A stretch of DNA of 64,000 nt from contig NC_061510.1 in NCBI RefSeq assembly GCF_022539505.1, forward strand, positions 267,415,687 to 267,479,686. Reading direction: 5' to 3'. Source of the stretch: Lolium rigidum (Eukaryota > Streptophyta > Magnoliopsida > Poales > Poaceae). The position numbers and the translations under genes were made by a program. How positions within the stretch are numbered: position 1 is the first letter of the stretch; every line of letters starts with the position of its first letter. This document shows, in pieces, positions 36,083 through 48,475 of this stretch. Below the pieces are notes generated by a model. That model searched no databases, was not told where the DNA came from, and saw only the letters and a program-made list of their open reading frames with translations.

Positions 36083-37900
36083 CTAGGCGTAGAACCGCCT
36101 GAGTTGCGCCACGTTCCAGGGGTTTGGCTCCTCCACCCCCGTCTTCTTGTCCTTTATCCTGTATGCTCCTCCTCCGATTACTTCCGTGACGATATAAGGG
36201 CCGAGCCAAGGTGACTCGAGTTTTTCATGACTTTTTTGCGTGAGCCGAAGAACTAGGTCGCCCACCTGAAAAGATCTTGGCCGCAAACGTCGACTGTGGT
36301 AATTCTTCAAGTCCCGTTGATATTTGGTTACTCGAGACAATACTTCATCTCGAGCTTCATCAAGTGCGTCCACATCATCTTCTAATGCTTTTCTCGATGT
36401 TTCTTCGTCATACTCCGCGACACGTGGAGAGTTGTGCTCTATCTCGATTGGTAGTACCGCTTCGCTCCATGTACCGTAAAAACGGAGTTTCTTGTGTCGC
36501 TGTATTTGGAGTTGTTCGGATGCTCCACAACACACTTGGTAGTTCCTCAGGCCAGGTATGTCGAGCTTTTTCTAGTGGTCCTAACAAGCGCTTCTTGATG
36601 CCATTGCAGATGATGCCATTGGCTTTCTCGACTTGCCCATTGGTTTGAGGATGTGCAACTGATGCAAAGTTCAGCTTGATACCCACCTCTTCGCAATAGT
36701 CTTTGAATTCATTGGACGTGAAGTTGCCGCCGTTGTCTGTGACGATGCCGTGGGGCACTCCAAACCCGAAGACGAGGTCTTTTATGAATTTTACTGCAGA
36801 TGCTCCGTCCGGTGAATTTATCGGCTTCGCTTCTATCCACTTTGTGAATTTGTCGACGGCTACTAGCATGTATTCCTTTCCTCCCGGCGACGATTTGTGT
36901 AACTTACCAACCATGTCGAGTCCCCATTGTGCAAAGGGCCATGACAAAGGTATTGGTGCTAGCTCTGCTGCCGGAGAGTGAGGTTTTGCGGCAAACCTTT
37001 GACACGCGTCGCAAGTTCGCACTATGTCCTTAGCGTCCTCTATTGCTGTCAACCAAGTAGAATCCTGCCCGAAAAACCTTGGCTGCGATAGCTCGACTAC
37101 TTGCGTGGTGGCCACATATTCCTTCATGTACGTCCTTTAGAATTATTCTTCCTTCTTCGGGTGTAACGCACCTTTGCAAGACGCCTGAAATACTTCGCTT
37201 ATATAATTCTCCCTTAACCACCGTGAAAGCTTTGGAGCGTCGGATTACTCGCCTTGCCTCAACTCGGATCATCTCGGTATTTCTTTCCCGAGGATATATG
37301 ATATGTATGGCTGCATCCATGGTATCCGTATTACTAGGACCAGGTCTTGCTCCTCTTCTTCTTCCTCTTGCTTCTCCTTGATAGCCCCCGAGGGTTTCTT
37401 CTCCTTCTTTTTTGATTTTGTCGTCTCGGTGGATCTCTCTCGTTATCTCCTCCCAAAATACACCTGGTGGGACCGTAAGGCACGCTGCGACCCGATGTTT
37501 GCAAGAACGTCGGCTTCGTCGTTGCTCAATCTCGCTAATATGATTTACTTCGCATCCATCGAACAATTTCTCGAGCTCATTGTACACCTCCTTGTATGCC
37601 ATCATGCTATCATTAATCGCGTCACATTGGTTCATAACTTGCTGAGCTACCAACTCGTGAGTCGCCAAAGATTTTTAGTCGAGTTGTTCCGCAGTGCTTT
37701 CGCCATCTTCATCCCGTGTATGAGAGCCTCATATTCTCGCTTCATTGTTAGATGCGTTAGGGAACGTCATCCGAAGGATGTACTTCAACTTGTCGCCTTC
37801 AGGTGATATGAGTACTACTCCTGCGCCAGCCCCTTCAAGCCTCTTGGACCCATCGAAGTTCATAGTCCAGGTTCTCGATAAATCTGGGTCCAGTAGCGAT
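36083..37900 (-). pseudogene. RNase H and integrase remnant of the nested Gypsy derivative
   Basis: Reading the minus strand from about 37900: an RNase H start (MNFDGSKRLEGAGAGVVLIS, then NNEA with a frameshift at 37736-37739). A linker is followed by the integrase zinc-binding region (LYKRSISGVLQRCVTPEEGR; HEGICGHHASSRA). The integrase core shows its acidic residues in GLDMVGKL, VTDNGGNF and NGQVEKANG (about 36640-36960). The C-terminal domain (FQVGDLVLRLTQKSHEKLES) ends at a stop at 36083. At least three frame changes are present. Confidence 0.85.
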
Positions 37901-38008
37901 CTGTTTACCTCGATCCATAATGTTGCTTCCAGTTGACGATGTCGAAGATCTTGAACGTGCCATCGAGATCAGATCCTTACGCCTCTAATCCCCACAGACG
38001 GCGCCAAT

Positions 38009-38393
38009 TGACAAGGGATTAACTTGTCAATGCCTATGGATTATAGGCTAGGGTTTAGTTAGAAGTAGAGGGCAAGTAGATCTCGAAGGTTTCAGCCGAA
38101 AAGTACTCGACGAATATGAAAACTAGGGTTTGCGAGACAATGATTCGATGATCTTCTCGTCCCTCGACCCCCCTTTATATAGGTGGAGCCGAGTGATTCG
38201 TGCTATACAAGGATTACGGAGTCCGGGACGGTTTCTAACTCATCCCGCCGATTACAAATAACACTTCCTATTACAACTCTATCTTCTCCTTAAATACATC
38301 TTGAGCTCTCGAGTCTTCTTATTCTTCGGGTAGTGGGCCTTCAATAAACCCCGGGTACTATATTAGGCAGGCCCATTTGGGATGCCTATGTCA
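38009..38393 (-). repeat. 5' LTR of the nested Gypsy derivative
   Basis: Partner of 34068-34452. The primer-binding site lies immediately to its left (37990-38007, minus strand). Confidence 0.93.
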
Positions 38394-38398
38394 CTAGC

Positions 38399-39731
38399 CT
38401 TGTATTGAGAGGAATTCTTCTCGTGCATCCAAATCCTTGAGCCAACAACTATGCCATTTGTGTCCACCATACCTACCTACTACATGGTATTTCTCTACCA
38501 TTCCAAAGTACATTACTTGAGTGCTACCTTTAAAATTCTATTCTTTGTCTTTAAAATATATAGCTCATGGAAAAAATAGCCTTAAAAACTATTGTGGTGA
38601 AGAATATGTACTTATGTATCTTATTTCTTAATAAGTTGCATGTTGAGCGGTAACCATGTTTCTGGGGACGCCATCAACTATTACACCTTTGTTGAATATC
38701 ATGTGAGTTGCTATGCATGTTTGTCTTGTCTGAAGTAAGGGCGATTTTCATGATCAAATGGTTTGAGTATGCATATTGTTAGAGAAGAACATTGGGCCGC
38801 TAACTAAAGCCATGATCCATGGTGGAAGTTTCAGTTTGGACAATTAATCCTCAATCTCTTATGAGAATTTTAACTCGTTGTTGAATGCTTATGCATTAAA
38901 GAGGAGTCCATTATCTCGTTGTCTATGTTGTCCCGGTATGGATGTCTAAGTTGAGAATAATCAAAAGCGAGAAATCCAATGCGAGCTTTCTCCTTAGACC
39001 TTTGTACAGGCGGCATAGAGGTACCCCTTTGTGACACTTGGTTGAAACATATGTTATGCAATGATAATCCATGTTAATCCAAGCTAATTAGGACAAGGTG
39101 CGAGCACTATTGGTAAACTATGCATGAGACTTGCAACTTATAGGATGTCTTATACATAACACATATGATTTATTACTACCGTTGACAAAATTGTTTCTAT
39201 GTTTTCAAAATGAAAAGCTCTAGCACAAATATAGTAATCCATGCTTCCCTCTGCGAAGGGCCTATCTTCTACTTTATTATTGAGTCAGTTTACCTATTCT
39301 TTCTATCTTAGAAGCAAACACTTGTATCAACTGTGTGCATTGATTCTTACATGTTTACCTATTGCACTTGTTATATTACTTTGTGTTGACAATTATCCAT
39401 GAGATATATATGTTGAAGTTGAAAGCAACCGCTGAAACTTATATCTTCCTTTGTGTTGCTTCAAAGCTTTCTACTAAGAATTTATTGCTTTATGAGTTAA
39501 CTCTTATGCAAGTCTTATTGATGCTTGTCTTGAAAGTACTATTCATGAAAAGTCTTTGCTATATGATTCATTTATTTAATCATTGTCTTCACCATTGCTT
39601 CGAATCGCTGCATTCATCTCATATGCTTTACAATAGTATTGATCAAGATTATGATAGCATGTGACTTCAGAAATTATCTTTGTTATCGTTTACCTACTCG
39701 AGGGCGAGTAGGAACTAAGCTTGGGGATGCT
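38399..39731 (+). other. Non-coding 3' interior of the Gypsy element, part 2, with polypurine tract
   Basis: Continues the interior after the nested insertion. Ends in the purine-rich aactaagcttggggatgct (about 39713-39731) before the 3' LTR. No coding sequence was recognised. Confidence 0.65.
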
Positions 39732-41335
39732 TGATACGTCCCAAACGTATCTATAATTTCTTATATTCCATGCTACTTTTATGATGATACTCACATGTTT
39801 TATACACATTATATGTCATTATTATGCATTTTCCGGCAGTAACCTATTGACGAGATGTCGAAGAGCCGCTTGTCGTTTTCTCGCTGTTTTTGGTTTCGTA
39901 AACCCTACAAAGGAAATATTCTCGGAATTGGACGAAATCAACGCCCAGGGTCTTATTTTTCCACGAAGCTTCCAGAAGACCGAAAGGGAAACGAAGTGGG
40001 GCGACGGGGCGCCGACACCACAGGGCCGCGCGGCCAAGGGGGGCCCGCGCCGCCCTATGGTGTGGCCCCCCTGTCAGCCCTCCGACTCCGCCCTTCCGCC
40101 TACTTAAAGCCTTCGTCGCGAAAACCCCAGTACCGAGAGCCACGATACGGAAAACCTTCCAGAGACGCCGCCGCTGCCAATCCCATCTCGGGGGATCAGG
40201 AGATCGCCTCCGGCACCTCGCCGGAGAGGGGAATCATCTCCCGGAGGTCTCTTCATCGCCATGATCGCCTCCGGATTGATGTGTGAGTAGTTCACCCCTG
40301 GACTATGGGTCCATAGCAGTAGCTAGATGGTTGTCTTCTCCTCATTGTGCTATCATGTTAGATCTTGTGAGCTGCCTATCATGATCAGGATCATCTATCT
40401 GTAATGCTACATGTTGTGTTTGTTGGGATCCGATGAATATTGAATACTATGTCAAGTTGATTATCAATCTATCATATATGTTGTTTATGTTCTTGCATGC
40501 TCTCCGTTGCTAGTAGAGGCTCTGGCCAAGTTGATACTTATAACTCCAAGAGGGAGTATTTATGCTCGATAGTGGGTTCATGCCTCCATTGAATGCGGGA
40601 CGAGTGACGTAAAGTTCTAAGGTTGTGGATGTGCTCGTTGCCACTAGGGATAAAACATCAATGCTTTGTCTAAGGATATTTGTGTTGATTACATTACGCA
40701 CCATACTTAATGCAATTGTCTCGTTGTTTGCAACTTAATACTCGGAAGGGGTTCGGATGATAACTCGAAGGTGGACTTTTTAGGCATAGATGCATGCTCG
40801 GATAGCGGTCTATGTACTTTGTCGTAATGCCCCGATTAAATCTCATAGTACTCATCATGATATATGTATGTGCATTGTTATGCCTTCTTTATTTGTCAAT
40901 TGCCCAACCGTAATTTGTTCACCCAACATGCCATTTATCTTATGGGAGAGACACCACTAGTGAACTGTGGACCCCGGTCCATTCTTTACATCTGAAATAC
41001 AATCTACTGCAATACTTGTTCTTTATTGTTCTTCGCAAACAAACATCATCTTCCACACTATACATCTAATCCTTTGTTTTCAGCAAGCCGGTGAGATTGA
41101 CAACCTCACTGTTACGTTGGGGCAAAGTACTTTGATTGTGTTGTGCGAGGTTCCACGTTGGCGCCGGAATCCCCGGTGTTGCGCCGCACTACACTCCGCC
41201 ACCAACAACCTTCACGTGTTCCTTGACTCCTACTGGTTCGATAACCTTGGTTTCTTACCGAGGGAAAACTTGTCGCTGTACACATCACACCTTCCTCTTG
41301 GGGTTCCCAACGGACGTGTGTCTTACACGCCATCA
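39732..41335 (+). repeat. 3' LTR of the 12.5-kb Gypsy element
   Basis: Matches the 5' LTR. Several differences are CTG-to-CTCG or CCG changes (for example 40634-40637, 40720-40723, 40741-40744, 40764-40767 and 40797-40800). Confidence 0.93.
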
Positions 41336-42659
41336 GCCGCTTCCAGAACCATTTCCGATGCTGCGCTACTCTGATCATCATGCTCAGGTTCATCAACCTT
41401 ATCAAGTTCTATTGTCCTCCCACTCAAATACTTCGCTAGAAACAATTTCTTGAAAATGAGCAAGTAACATCGACAAACACTTTTGTCTTTGACTTCATAG
41501 TGGAAAGAATTCCCAAATTGTTCTCAAAGACATTCATCCGATTTTGGTTGTAAACTCATTTACTTATGCTATGCATACCAAAATTTAAGAACGGACTATT
41601 AGGGTTTATACCCATGCCATAACTCATATGGTGTCATTTCAACGGATTTATGATGACGCTTTATTTATTGTAAAAGCGGTAGTCTCTAAAGCATAATCCA
41701 AAAAATATAATGACATCATTTTATTTTATCTCATCATTAATCCAACAAGGTTTGGATACGTCTCTCGGATACTCCATCATCACTATGATACTTCAAGAAA
41801 TGTGAGTTGTAAAACAATTTCATAACTCTCTTAGATGTTCGCTAAAACTCGCAATTGAAATATTTCCACCATGATCCAATCATATATATTTGACTTTTCT
41901 ATTATGATGATTTCCACTTCATGCTGAAATTTATTTGAATCCATTCAAATGTTTCAAACTTCTTCCTTATCGAATAAATATATCCACATATATATACTCA
42001 ATTAATTGTTGGAAGTTCTCATGAAGTAGAAGAATCTCCCGCACACAACTATGCCCAGTGAACCACATACATCATCATGTATGTTTCCACTAAGTTAGTT
42101 GCCCGTTCAACTCTTGGCCTATGAACGGTATTTCAGTCATTCTCTTTAGAAGAGATTTGCAAGTGCCAAACGATTCAAAAAATCAAATGACTCCATAAAT
42201 CCATTTGCATGGAGTTTCTTCATGCGTTCCTTTCTAACATGACCTAAATGGCGGTTCCACAAATAAGTGGAATTCAAATCATTTGCCTTATGGCATTTTA
42301 GTGTCAGTGTTATGCATGTGTGTTTCACCATTACGATTTATAATAACTTATCCATCGTACATGGAGTACGGTCATAACTTTGAACAACTCATTGTTTTTA
42401 TTTGACCAGAGCTAAATAACAATTATTAAGTTCTTTATTATATATCTGAAGGGCTAGGTAGAATGCCAACGACGAACATAATAACACTTTATTTTGTCCA
42501 GACGTGCATTATTACCACATTCGTTATCAGCCACTTAGGCCATTGTATTCTTGTATTGCGTTGTGTTGTATGACATCTCATACCAACCAATATGGTACAA
42601 ATACCCAAGAATTCCATTGTGTGACCAATCAAAGAATACATTCATAACATGTATATCAT
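41336..42659 (-). pseudogene. Copia interior resumed: integrase/GAG-pre-integrase side, minus strand
   Basis: After the GCCGC duplication the decayed Copia interior continues. On the minus strand at about 42170-42290 a GAG-pre-integrase motif is visible (YLWNRHLGHVRKERMKKLH). Many stops occur. It is interrupted again at 42660 by a second Gypsy element. Its 5' LTR is not found in the window. Confidence 0.7.
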
Positions 42660-44258
42660 TGATGGCATGTGATGCACACGTCCGTTGGGAACCCCAAGAG
42701 GAAGGTGTGATGCGCACAACAGCAAGTTTTTTCCTCAGTAAGAAACCAAGGTTATCGAACCAGTAGGAGATGAAGGCCACATGAAGGTTGTTGGTGAAGG
42801 AGTGTAGTGCGGCGCAACACCAGGGATTCCGGCGCCAACGTGGAACCTGCACAACACAATCAAAATACTTTGCCCCAACTTAAGAGTGAGGTTGTCAATC
42901 TCACCGGCTTGCTGTAAACAAAGGATTAAACGTATGGTGTGGAGAATGATGTTTGCTTGCAAAGAACAACAGAGAACAATGATTGCAGTAGGTTGTATTT
43001 CAGATGTAAAAGAATGGACCGGGGTCCACAGTTCACTAGTGGTGTCTCTCCAATAAGATAAATAGCATGTTGGGTGAACAAATTACAGTTGGGCAATTGA
43101 CAAATAGAGAGGGCCTAACAATGCACATACATATCATGATGACTACTATGAGTTTTACTTAGGCATTACGACAAAGAACATAGACCGCTATCCAGCATGC
43201 ATCTTTGCCTAAAAAGTCCACCTTCGGGTTAGCATCCGCACCCCTTCCAGTATTAAGTTGCAAACAACAGACAATTGCATTAAGTATCGTGCGTAATGTA
43301 AACAATACAAATATCCTTAGACAAAGCATTGTTGTTTTATCCCTAGTGGCAACAGAGACATCCACAACCTTAGGGGTTGCTTGTCACTCCCGCATTCGAT
43401 GGAGACATGAACCCACTATCGAGCATAAATACTCCCTCTTGGAGTCACAAGTATCAACTTGGCCAGAGCCTCTACTAGCAACGGAGAGCATGCAAGATCA
43501 TAAACAACACATAAATGATAGATCAATAATCAACTTGACATAGTATTCCATATTCATCGGATCCCAACAAACACAACATGTAGCATTACAAATAGATGAT
43601 CTTGATCATGATAGGCAGCTCACAAGATCTAAACATGATAGCACAAGAGGAGAAGACAACCATCTAGCTACTGCTATGGACCCATTGTCCAAGGATGAAC
43701 TACTCACGCATCGGTCCGGAGGCGGGCATGGTGATGTAGAGCCCTCCGGTGATGATTCCCCTCTCCGGCAGTGTGCCGGAGGCGATCTCCAGAATCCCCC
43801 GAGATGGGATTGACGGCGGCAGCGTCTCAGTAACTTTTCTTGTATCGTGGCTCTCGGTACTAGGGTTTTCACGACGGAGAGATTATATAGGCGAAGGGGC
43901 AGAGTCGTGGGACGCTCGAGGGGCCCACCCCATAAGGCGGCGCGACCAGGGGTTGGGCCGCGCCCCCCTATGGTGTGGCCGCCTCGTGTCCCCTCTCCGT
44001 CTCCTCTTCGGTGTTCTGGAAGGCTCCGTGGAAAATAAGACCGTGGGTTTTTGTTTCGTCCAATTCCGAGAATATTTCGTGTGTAGGATTTCTGAAACCA
44101 AAAACAGCAGAAAACAGGAACTGGCGCTTCGGCATCTTGTTAATAGGTTAGTGCAAGAAAATGCATCAAAATGATATAAAGTGTATGTAAAACATGTGAG
44201 TATTGTCATAAAACTAGCATGGAACATAAGAAATTATAGATACGTTTGAGACGTATCA
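42660..44258 (-). repeat. 3' LTR of the second Gypsy element
   Basis: Minus-strand ends TGATACGTCTC and CATCA. Keeps CTG/CAG at sites that are altered in the LTR at 39732-41335. Confidence 0.9.
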
Positions 44259-46884
44259 AGCATCCCCAAGCTTAGTTCCTACTCGCCCTCGAGTAGGTAA
44301 ACGATAACAAGGATAATTTCTGGAGTGACATGCTACTATCATAATCTTGATCAATACTATTGTAAAGCATATGAGATGAATGAAGTGATTCAAAGCAATG
44401 GTAAAGATAATATCTAAACAACTGAATCATATAGCAAAGACTTTTCATGAATAGTACTTTCAAGACAAGCATCAACAAGTCTTGCATAAGAGTTAACTCA
44501 TAAAGCAATAGATTCTTAATAGAAGGTGTTGAAGCAACGCAAAGGAAGATTTAAGTTTCAGCAGTTGCTTTCAACTTTCAACATGTATATCTCAGGGATA
44601 ATTGTCAACACAAAGTAATATGATGAGTGCAAATAAGCAAGTATGTAAGAATCAATGCACACAGTTGACACAAGTGTTTGCTTCTAAGATAGAAAGAAAT
44701 AGGTAAACTGACTCAACATAAAGTAAAAGAAAGGCCCTTCGCAGAGGGAAACAGGGATTACTCATGTGCTAGAGCTTTTATTTTGTAAACATGGAAACAA
44801 TTTTGTCAACGGTAGTAATAATTTATATGTGTTATGCATAAAACCTCCTATAAGTTGCAAGCCTCATGCATCGAATACTAATAGTGCCCGCTCCTTGTCC
44901 TAATTAGCTCGGATTTCCATGGATTATCATTGCATTACATATGTTTCAACCAAGTGTCACAAAGGGGTACCTCTATGCCACCTGTACAAAGGTCCAAGGA
45001 GATAAATCGCATTTGATTTCTCGATTTTGATAGATCTCAACTTGAGGACATCCATACCGGGACAACATAGAAAACAGATAATGGACTCCTCTTTAATGCT
45101 TAAAGCATTCAACAACATATAATATTCTCATAAGAGATTTGAGGATTAATGTCCAAGCTGAAACTTCCACCATGATACATGGCTTTGGTTGGCGGCCCAA
45201 TGTTCTTCTCTAACAATATGCATACTCAAACCATTTAAATCATGGCAAATCTCCCTTACTTCGTACAAGACGAACATGCATAGCAACTCACATGATATTC
45301 AACAAAGGTGTGACAGGTTGATGGCGTCCCCAGATAACATGGTTACCGCTCAACAAGCAACTTATAAGAAATAAGATACATAAACGACATATTCTTTACC
45401 ACAATAGTTTTTTAGGCTACTTTCCCCTGAGCTATGTATTGCAAAGACAAGGAATGAAAATTTTAAAGGTAGCACGCAAGTAATTTACTTTGGAATGGCA
45501 GAAAAATACCACATAGTAGGTATTTATGGTGGACACAAATGGCATAAATTTTGGCTCAAGGTTTTGGATGCACGAGAAGCATTCCCTCTCAGTACAAGGC
45601 TTTGGCTAGCAAGGTTGTTTGAAGCAAACACAAGTATGAACCGGTACAGCAAAACTTACATAAGAACATATTGCAAGCATTATAAGACTCTACACTCGTC
45701 TTCCTTGTTGTTCAAACACTTTTACCGTAAAATATCTAGACTTTAGAGAGACCAATCATGCAAACCAAATTTCAACAAGCTCTACGGTAGTTCTCCACTA
45801 ATAGGTTTAAACCATATGATGCAAGAGCTTAAACATGATCTATTTGAGAGCTCAAAACAATTGCCAAGTATCAAATTATTCAAGACAATATACAAATTAC
45901 CACATGAAGCATTTTCTGTTTCCGGCAATGAAGCGGCTTTCAACCTTCGCCATGACCATTAAAAGTAAAACTAAGAACACCAGTGTTCAATATGAAAAAG
46001 CGGAGCGTGTCTTTCTCCCACACAAGGATTGCTAGGATCCGAATTTATTCAAACATAAACAAAAATAAAAACATACAGACGCTCCAAGTAAAGCACATAA
46101 GATGTGACAGAATAAAAATATAGTTTCACTAGAGGTGACCTGATAAGTTGTTGATGAAGAAGGGGATGCCTTGGGCATCCCCAAGCTTAGATGCTTGAGT
46201 CTTCTTTGAAATATGCAGGGATGAACCACGGGGGCATCCCCAATCTTAGACTTTTCACTCTTCTTGATCATATCATATCATCCTCCTCTCTTGATCGTTG
46301 AAAATTTCCTCCACACCAAACTCAAAACAATCTCATTAGAGGGTTAGTGCATAATCAAAAATTCACATGTTCAGAGAGGACACAATCATTCCCAACACTT
46401 CTGGACATTACCCAAGGCTACTGAAATTTAATGGAGCAAAGAAATCCACTCAAACACAGTAAAGGAGGTAATGCGAAATAAAATGCAGAATCTGTCAAAA
46501 CAGAACAGTTTGTAAAGACGAATTTTTTCGAGGCACTTAACATACTCAGATGAAGAAGCTCAAATTTAATGAAAGTTGCGTACATATCTGAGGATTACTC
46601 ATGAATTTTTACAGAATTTTTAGACTCTCCTACAGAGAGATCAACTCAAATTCGTGACAGCTAAAAATCTGTTTCTGCGCAGAAATCCAAATCTAGTATC
46701 AACTCTCTATCAAAGACTTTACTTGGCACAACAATGCAATAAAGTAAAGATACAAAGGTATTGCTACAGTAGTAACAAGCACCTTGACTTAAATATAAAA
46801 CAAAAATTGCAGAAATAAAATAATGGGTTGTCTCCCATAAGCGCTTTTCTTTAACGCCTTTCTACTAGACGCAGAAAGTGTAAA

Positions 46885-47668
46885 TCAAGTAACATCAAGA
46901 GAAGAAGCATCAACATCATAATTTGTTCTAATAATAGAATCAAAAGGCAACTTCATTCTCTTTCTAGGGAAGTGTTCCATACCTTTCTTAAGAGGGAATT
47001 GATATTTAATATTTCCTTCTTTCATATCAATAATAACACCAATAGTTCGAAGAAAGGGTCTTCCCAAAATAATAGGACAAGATGCATTGCATTCAATATC
47101 CAAGACAACAAAATCAACGGGGACAAGGTTATTGTTAACCGTAATGTGAACATTGTCAATCCTCCCCAAAGGTTTCTTTATAGAATTATCAGCAAGATTA
47201 ACATCCAAATAACAATATTTCAATGGTGGCAAGTCAAGCATATCATAGAGTTTCTTAGGCATAACAGTAAATACTTGCACCAAGATCACATAAAGCATTA
47301 CAATCAAAATCATTGACCTTCATTTTAATGATGGGCTCCCAACCATCATCCAACTTCCTAGGAATAGAAGCTTCAAGTTTTAATTCCTCTTCTCTAGCTT
47401 TAATGAGAGCATTTGTAATATGTTTTGTAAAGGCCATGTTTATAGCACTAGCATTAGGACTTCTAGCAAGTTTTTGCAAGAACTTAATAACTTCAGAGAT
47501 ATGACAATTATCAAAATCAAAACCATTATGATCTAAAGCAATGGGATCATTGTCCCCAATACTCTGAAAAATTTCAGCACTTTTATCACAAACAGTTTCA
47601 GCAGTTTCAGGCAATTTTGCACGCTTTGTATTAGGAATAGAAACATTGCCAACACCAATTATTTTAGG
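46885..47668 (-). pseudogene. Retropepsin-like and partial gag region of the second Gypsy element
   Basis: Minus strand: an upstream gag portion (AEIFQSIGDNDPIALDHNGF), then the protease-like segment with KKLYDMLDLPPLKYCYLDVN and ILGRPFLRTIG, ending at a stop at 46885-46887. A one-base insertion near the DLGAS motif (about 47265) splits the frame. Truncated on its N-terminal side at 47668. Confidence 0.8.
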
Positions 47669-48375
47669 GATTTCTAGTTTCGTGCCCCTGGTTCGTTAGT
47701 TGTACTCAGTTTTCCCCAGCCTCTTAACTTTTCCTCAGTTTTCCCCTCCCTCTAGTTTGAAACCCCTTCCGCAGGCTCCTGGACGGGAGGGTTGCCGTCC
47801 GTTCGCAGGCCTTCCGTTACCGGTGACGGCTAGGGAGCCGCGGTGGTTTTGACTTGACCGTTGCTTTCGAAATGTGTTGACTATTGACCGGAAGAGCCGA
47901 CCCAAAGCTTTCCCCTCCGTCCGAGACCGGAGGAGCTCACACACCGCCCTCCGCCGCCACGCCATCCTCGCCCACCTACCTTATGGCGTCGTCCGCCGCC
48001 GAGCCGGCCCCGCCCCCACCACCACCCCCGGGCTCCGCCTCCACCAGCATCCGGATCTACCCCCGTCCTCTTTGTAATTCCGTCCGGTGCGCGGACTATT
48101 CCCGCCAGCCGTGGAGAAGATTGGGAATCGGAGGGATCTAACGCATGGATTCCATCCGGGTAAGCATCGTCCGCCTATCCCATGTGAATTAACCGTAGGC
48201 AGTTTTTGAGCGCCAATCGTTGTTGCTCAACTAATCGCGTTGCTTTTCGAATAGGATGGATCCAGCGCCGGCTTTTCGGCCGGTGGTTAGGCTGGATTCT
48301 AGCTTTACGCGTGATTCTAAACGCTGTAAGACCGGGTTTAACTTCCCCGCGGTGGTTGCAACCACCATCTCGTTA
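47669..48375 (+). mobile_element. Left part of a terminal-inverted-repeat element (Mutator-like), running into the gap
   Basis: Starts gggatttctagtttcgtgcc, the same terminus as the element beginning near 57776, here inserted in the gag region of the second Gypsy element. Contains a subterminal cagttttcccctcc region and then GC-rich gene-like sequence. The right end is not in the window. Confidence 0.65.
47982..48300 (+). pseudogene. Captured gene-like fragment inside the TIR element
   Basis: ATG at 47982 opens MASSAAEPAPPPPPPPGSAS, then IRIYPRPLCNSVRCADYSRQ, and stops at 48139-48141. A possible second exon follows after gtaagc (about 48160), with MDPAPAFRPVVRLDSSFTRD from 48256. ORFs of this style are common inside Triticeae transposons. 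The function is unknown to me. Confidence 0.4.
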
Positions 48376-48475
48376 NNNNNNNNNNNNNNNNNNNNNNNNN
48401 NNNNNNNNNNNNNNNNNNNNNNNNNNNNNNNNNNNNNNNNNNNNNNNNNNNNNNNNNNNNNNNNNNNNNNNNNNN
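48376..48475. other. Assembly gap (100 N)
   Basis: Exactly 100 undetermined bases, a conventional unknown-size gap. Translations across it are meaningless. Confidence 0.99.

Larger units (their letters stand above)
34068..38393 (-). mobile_element. Nested Gypsy retrotransposon, internal-deletion derivative
   Basis: LTRs of 385 bp at 34068-34452 and 38009-38393 are nearly identical (TGACAAGGG ... CTATGTCA). Perfect target duplication CTAGC at 34063-34067 and 38394-38398. On the minus strand the primer-binding site TGGCGCCGTCTGTGGGGA directly follows the right-hand LTR, so that is the 5' LTR and the element reads leftwards. A purine tract (TCTCGGGGCTAC) precedes the left-hand LTR. Gag, protease and reverse transcriptase are absent, and the coding sequence starts within RNase H. 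The near-identical LTRs indicate recent insertion. Confidence 0.93.
28828..41335 (+). mobile_element. Gypsy LTR retrotransposon, structurally complete, gag-protease only, with nested insertion
   Basis: Bounded by LTRs of 1603 bp (28828-30430) and 1604 bp (39732-41335), both starting TGATACGTCCCAAACG and ending ACGCCATCA. Perfect 5-bp target duplication GCCGC at 28823-28827 and 41336-41340. The primer-binding region follows the 5' LTR, and a purine tract (aagcttggggatgc) precedes the 3' LTR. The interior encodes gag and a retropepsin-like domain but no reverse transcriptase or integrase, so it must depend on proteins from another element. Without the nested 4.3-kb insertion it would be about 8.2 kb. 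It resembles the abundant non-autonomous Triticeae Gypsy families (Sabrina/WHAM group), but the family name is not certain. Confidence 0.93.
42660..47668 (-). mobile_element. Second Gypsy element of the same family, minus strand, 5' part missing
   Basis: A reversed LTR of 1599 bp (42660-44258) is clearly homologous to the LTRs of the 12.5-kb element, with a purine tract (AAGCTTGGGGATGC, minus strand, just right of 44258) marking it as the 3' LTR. The interior runs to 47668, where it stops inside gag at the start of another element. The remaining gag and 5' LTR are not seen beyond the assembly gap. Confidence 0.88.
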
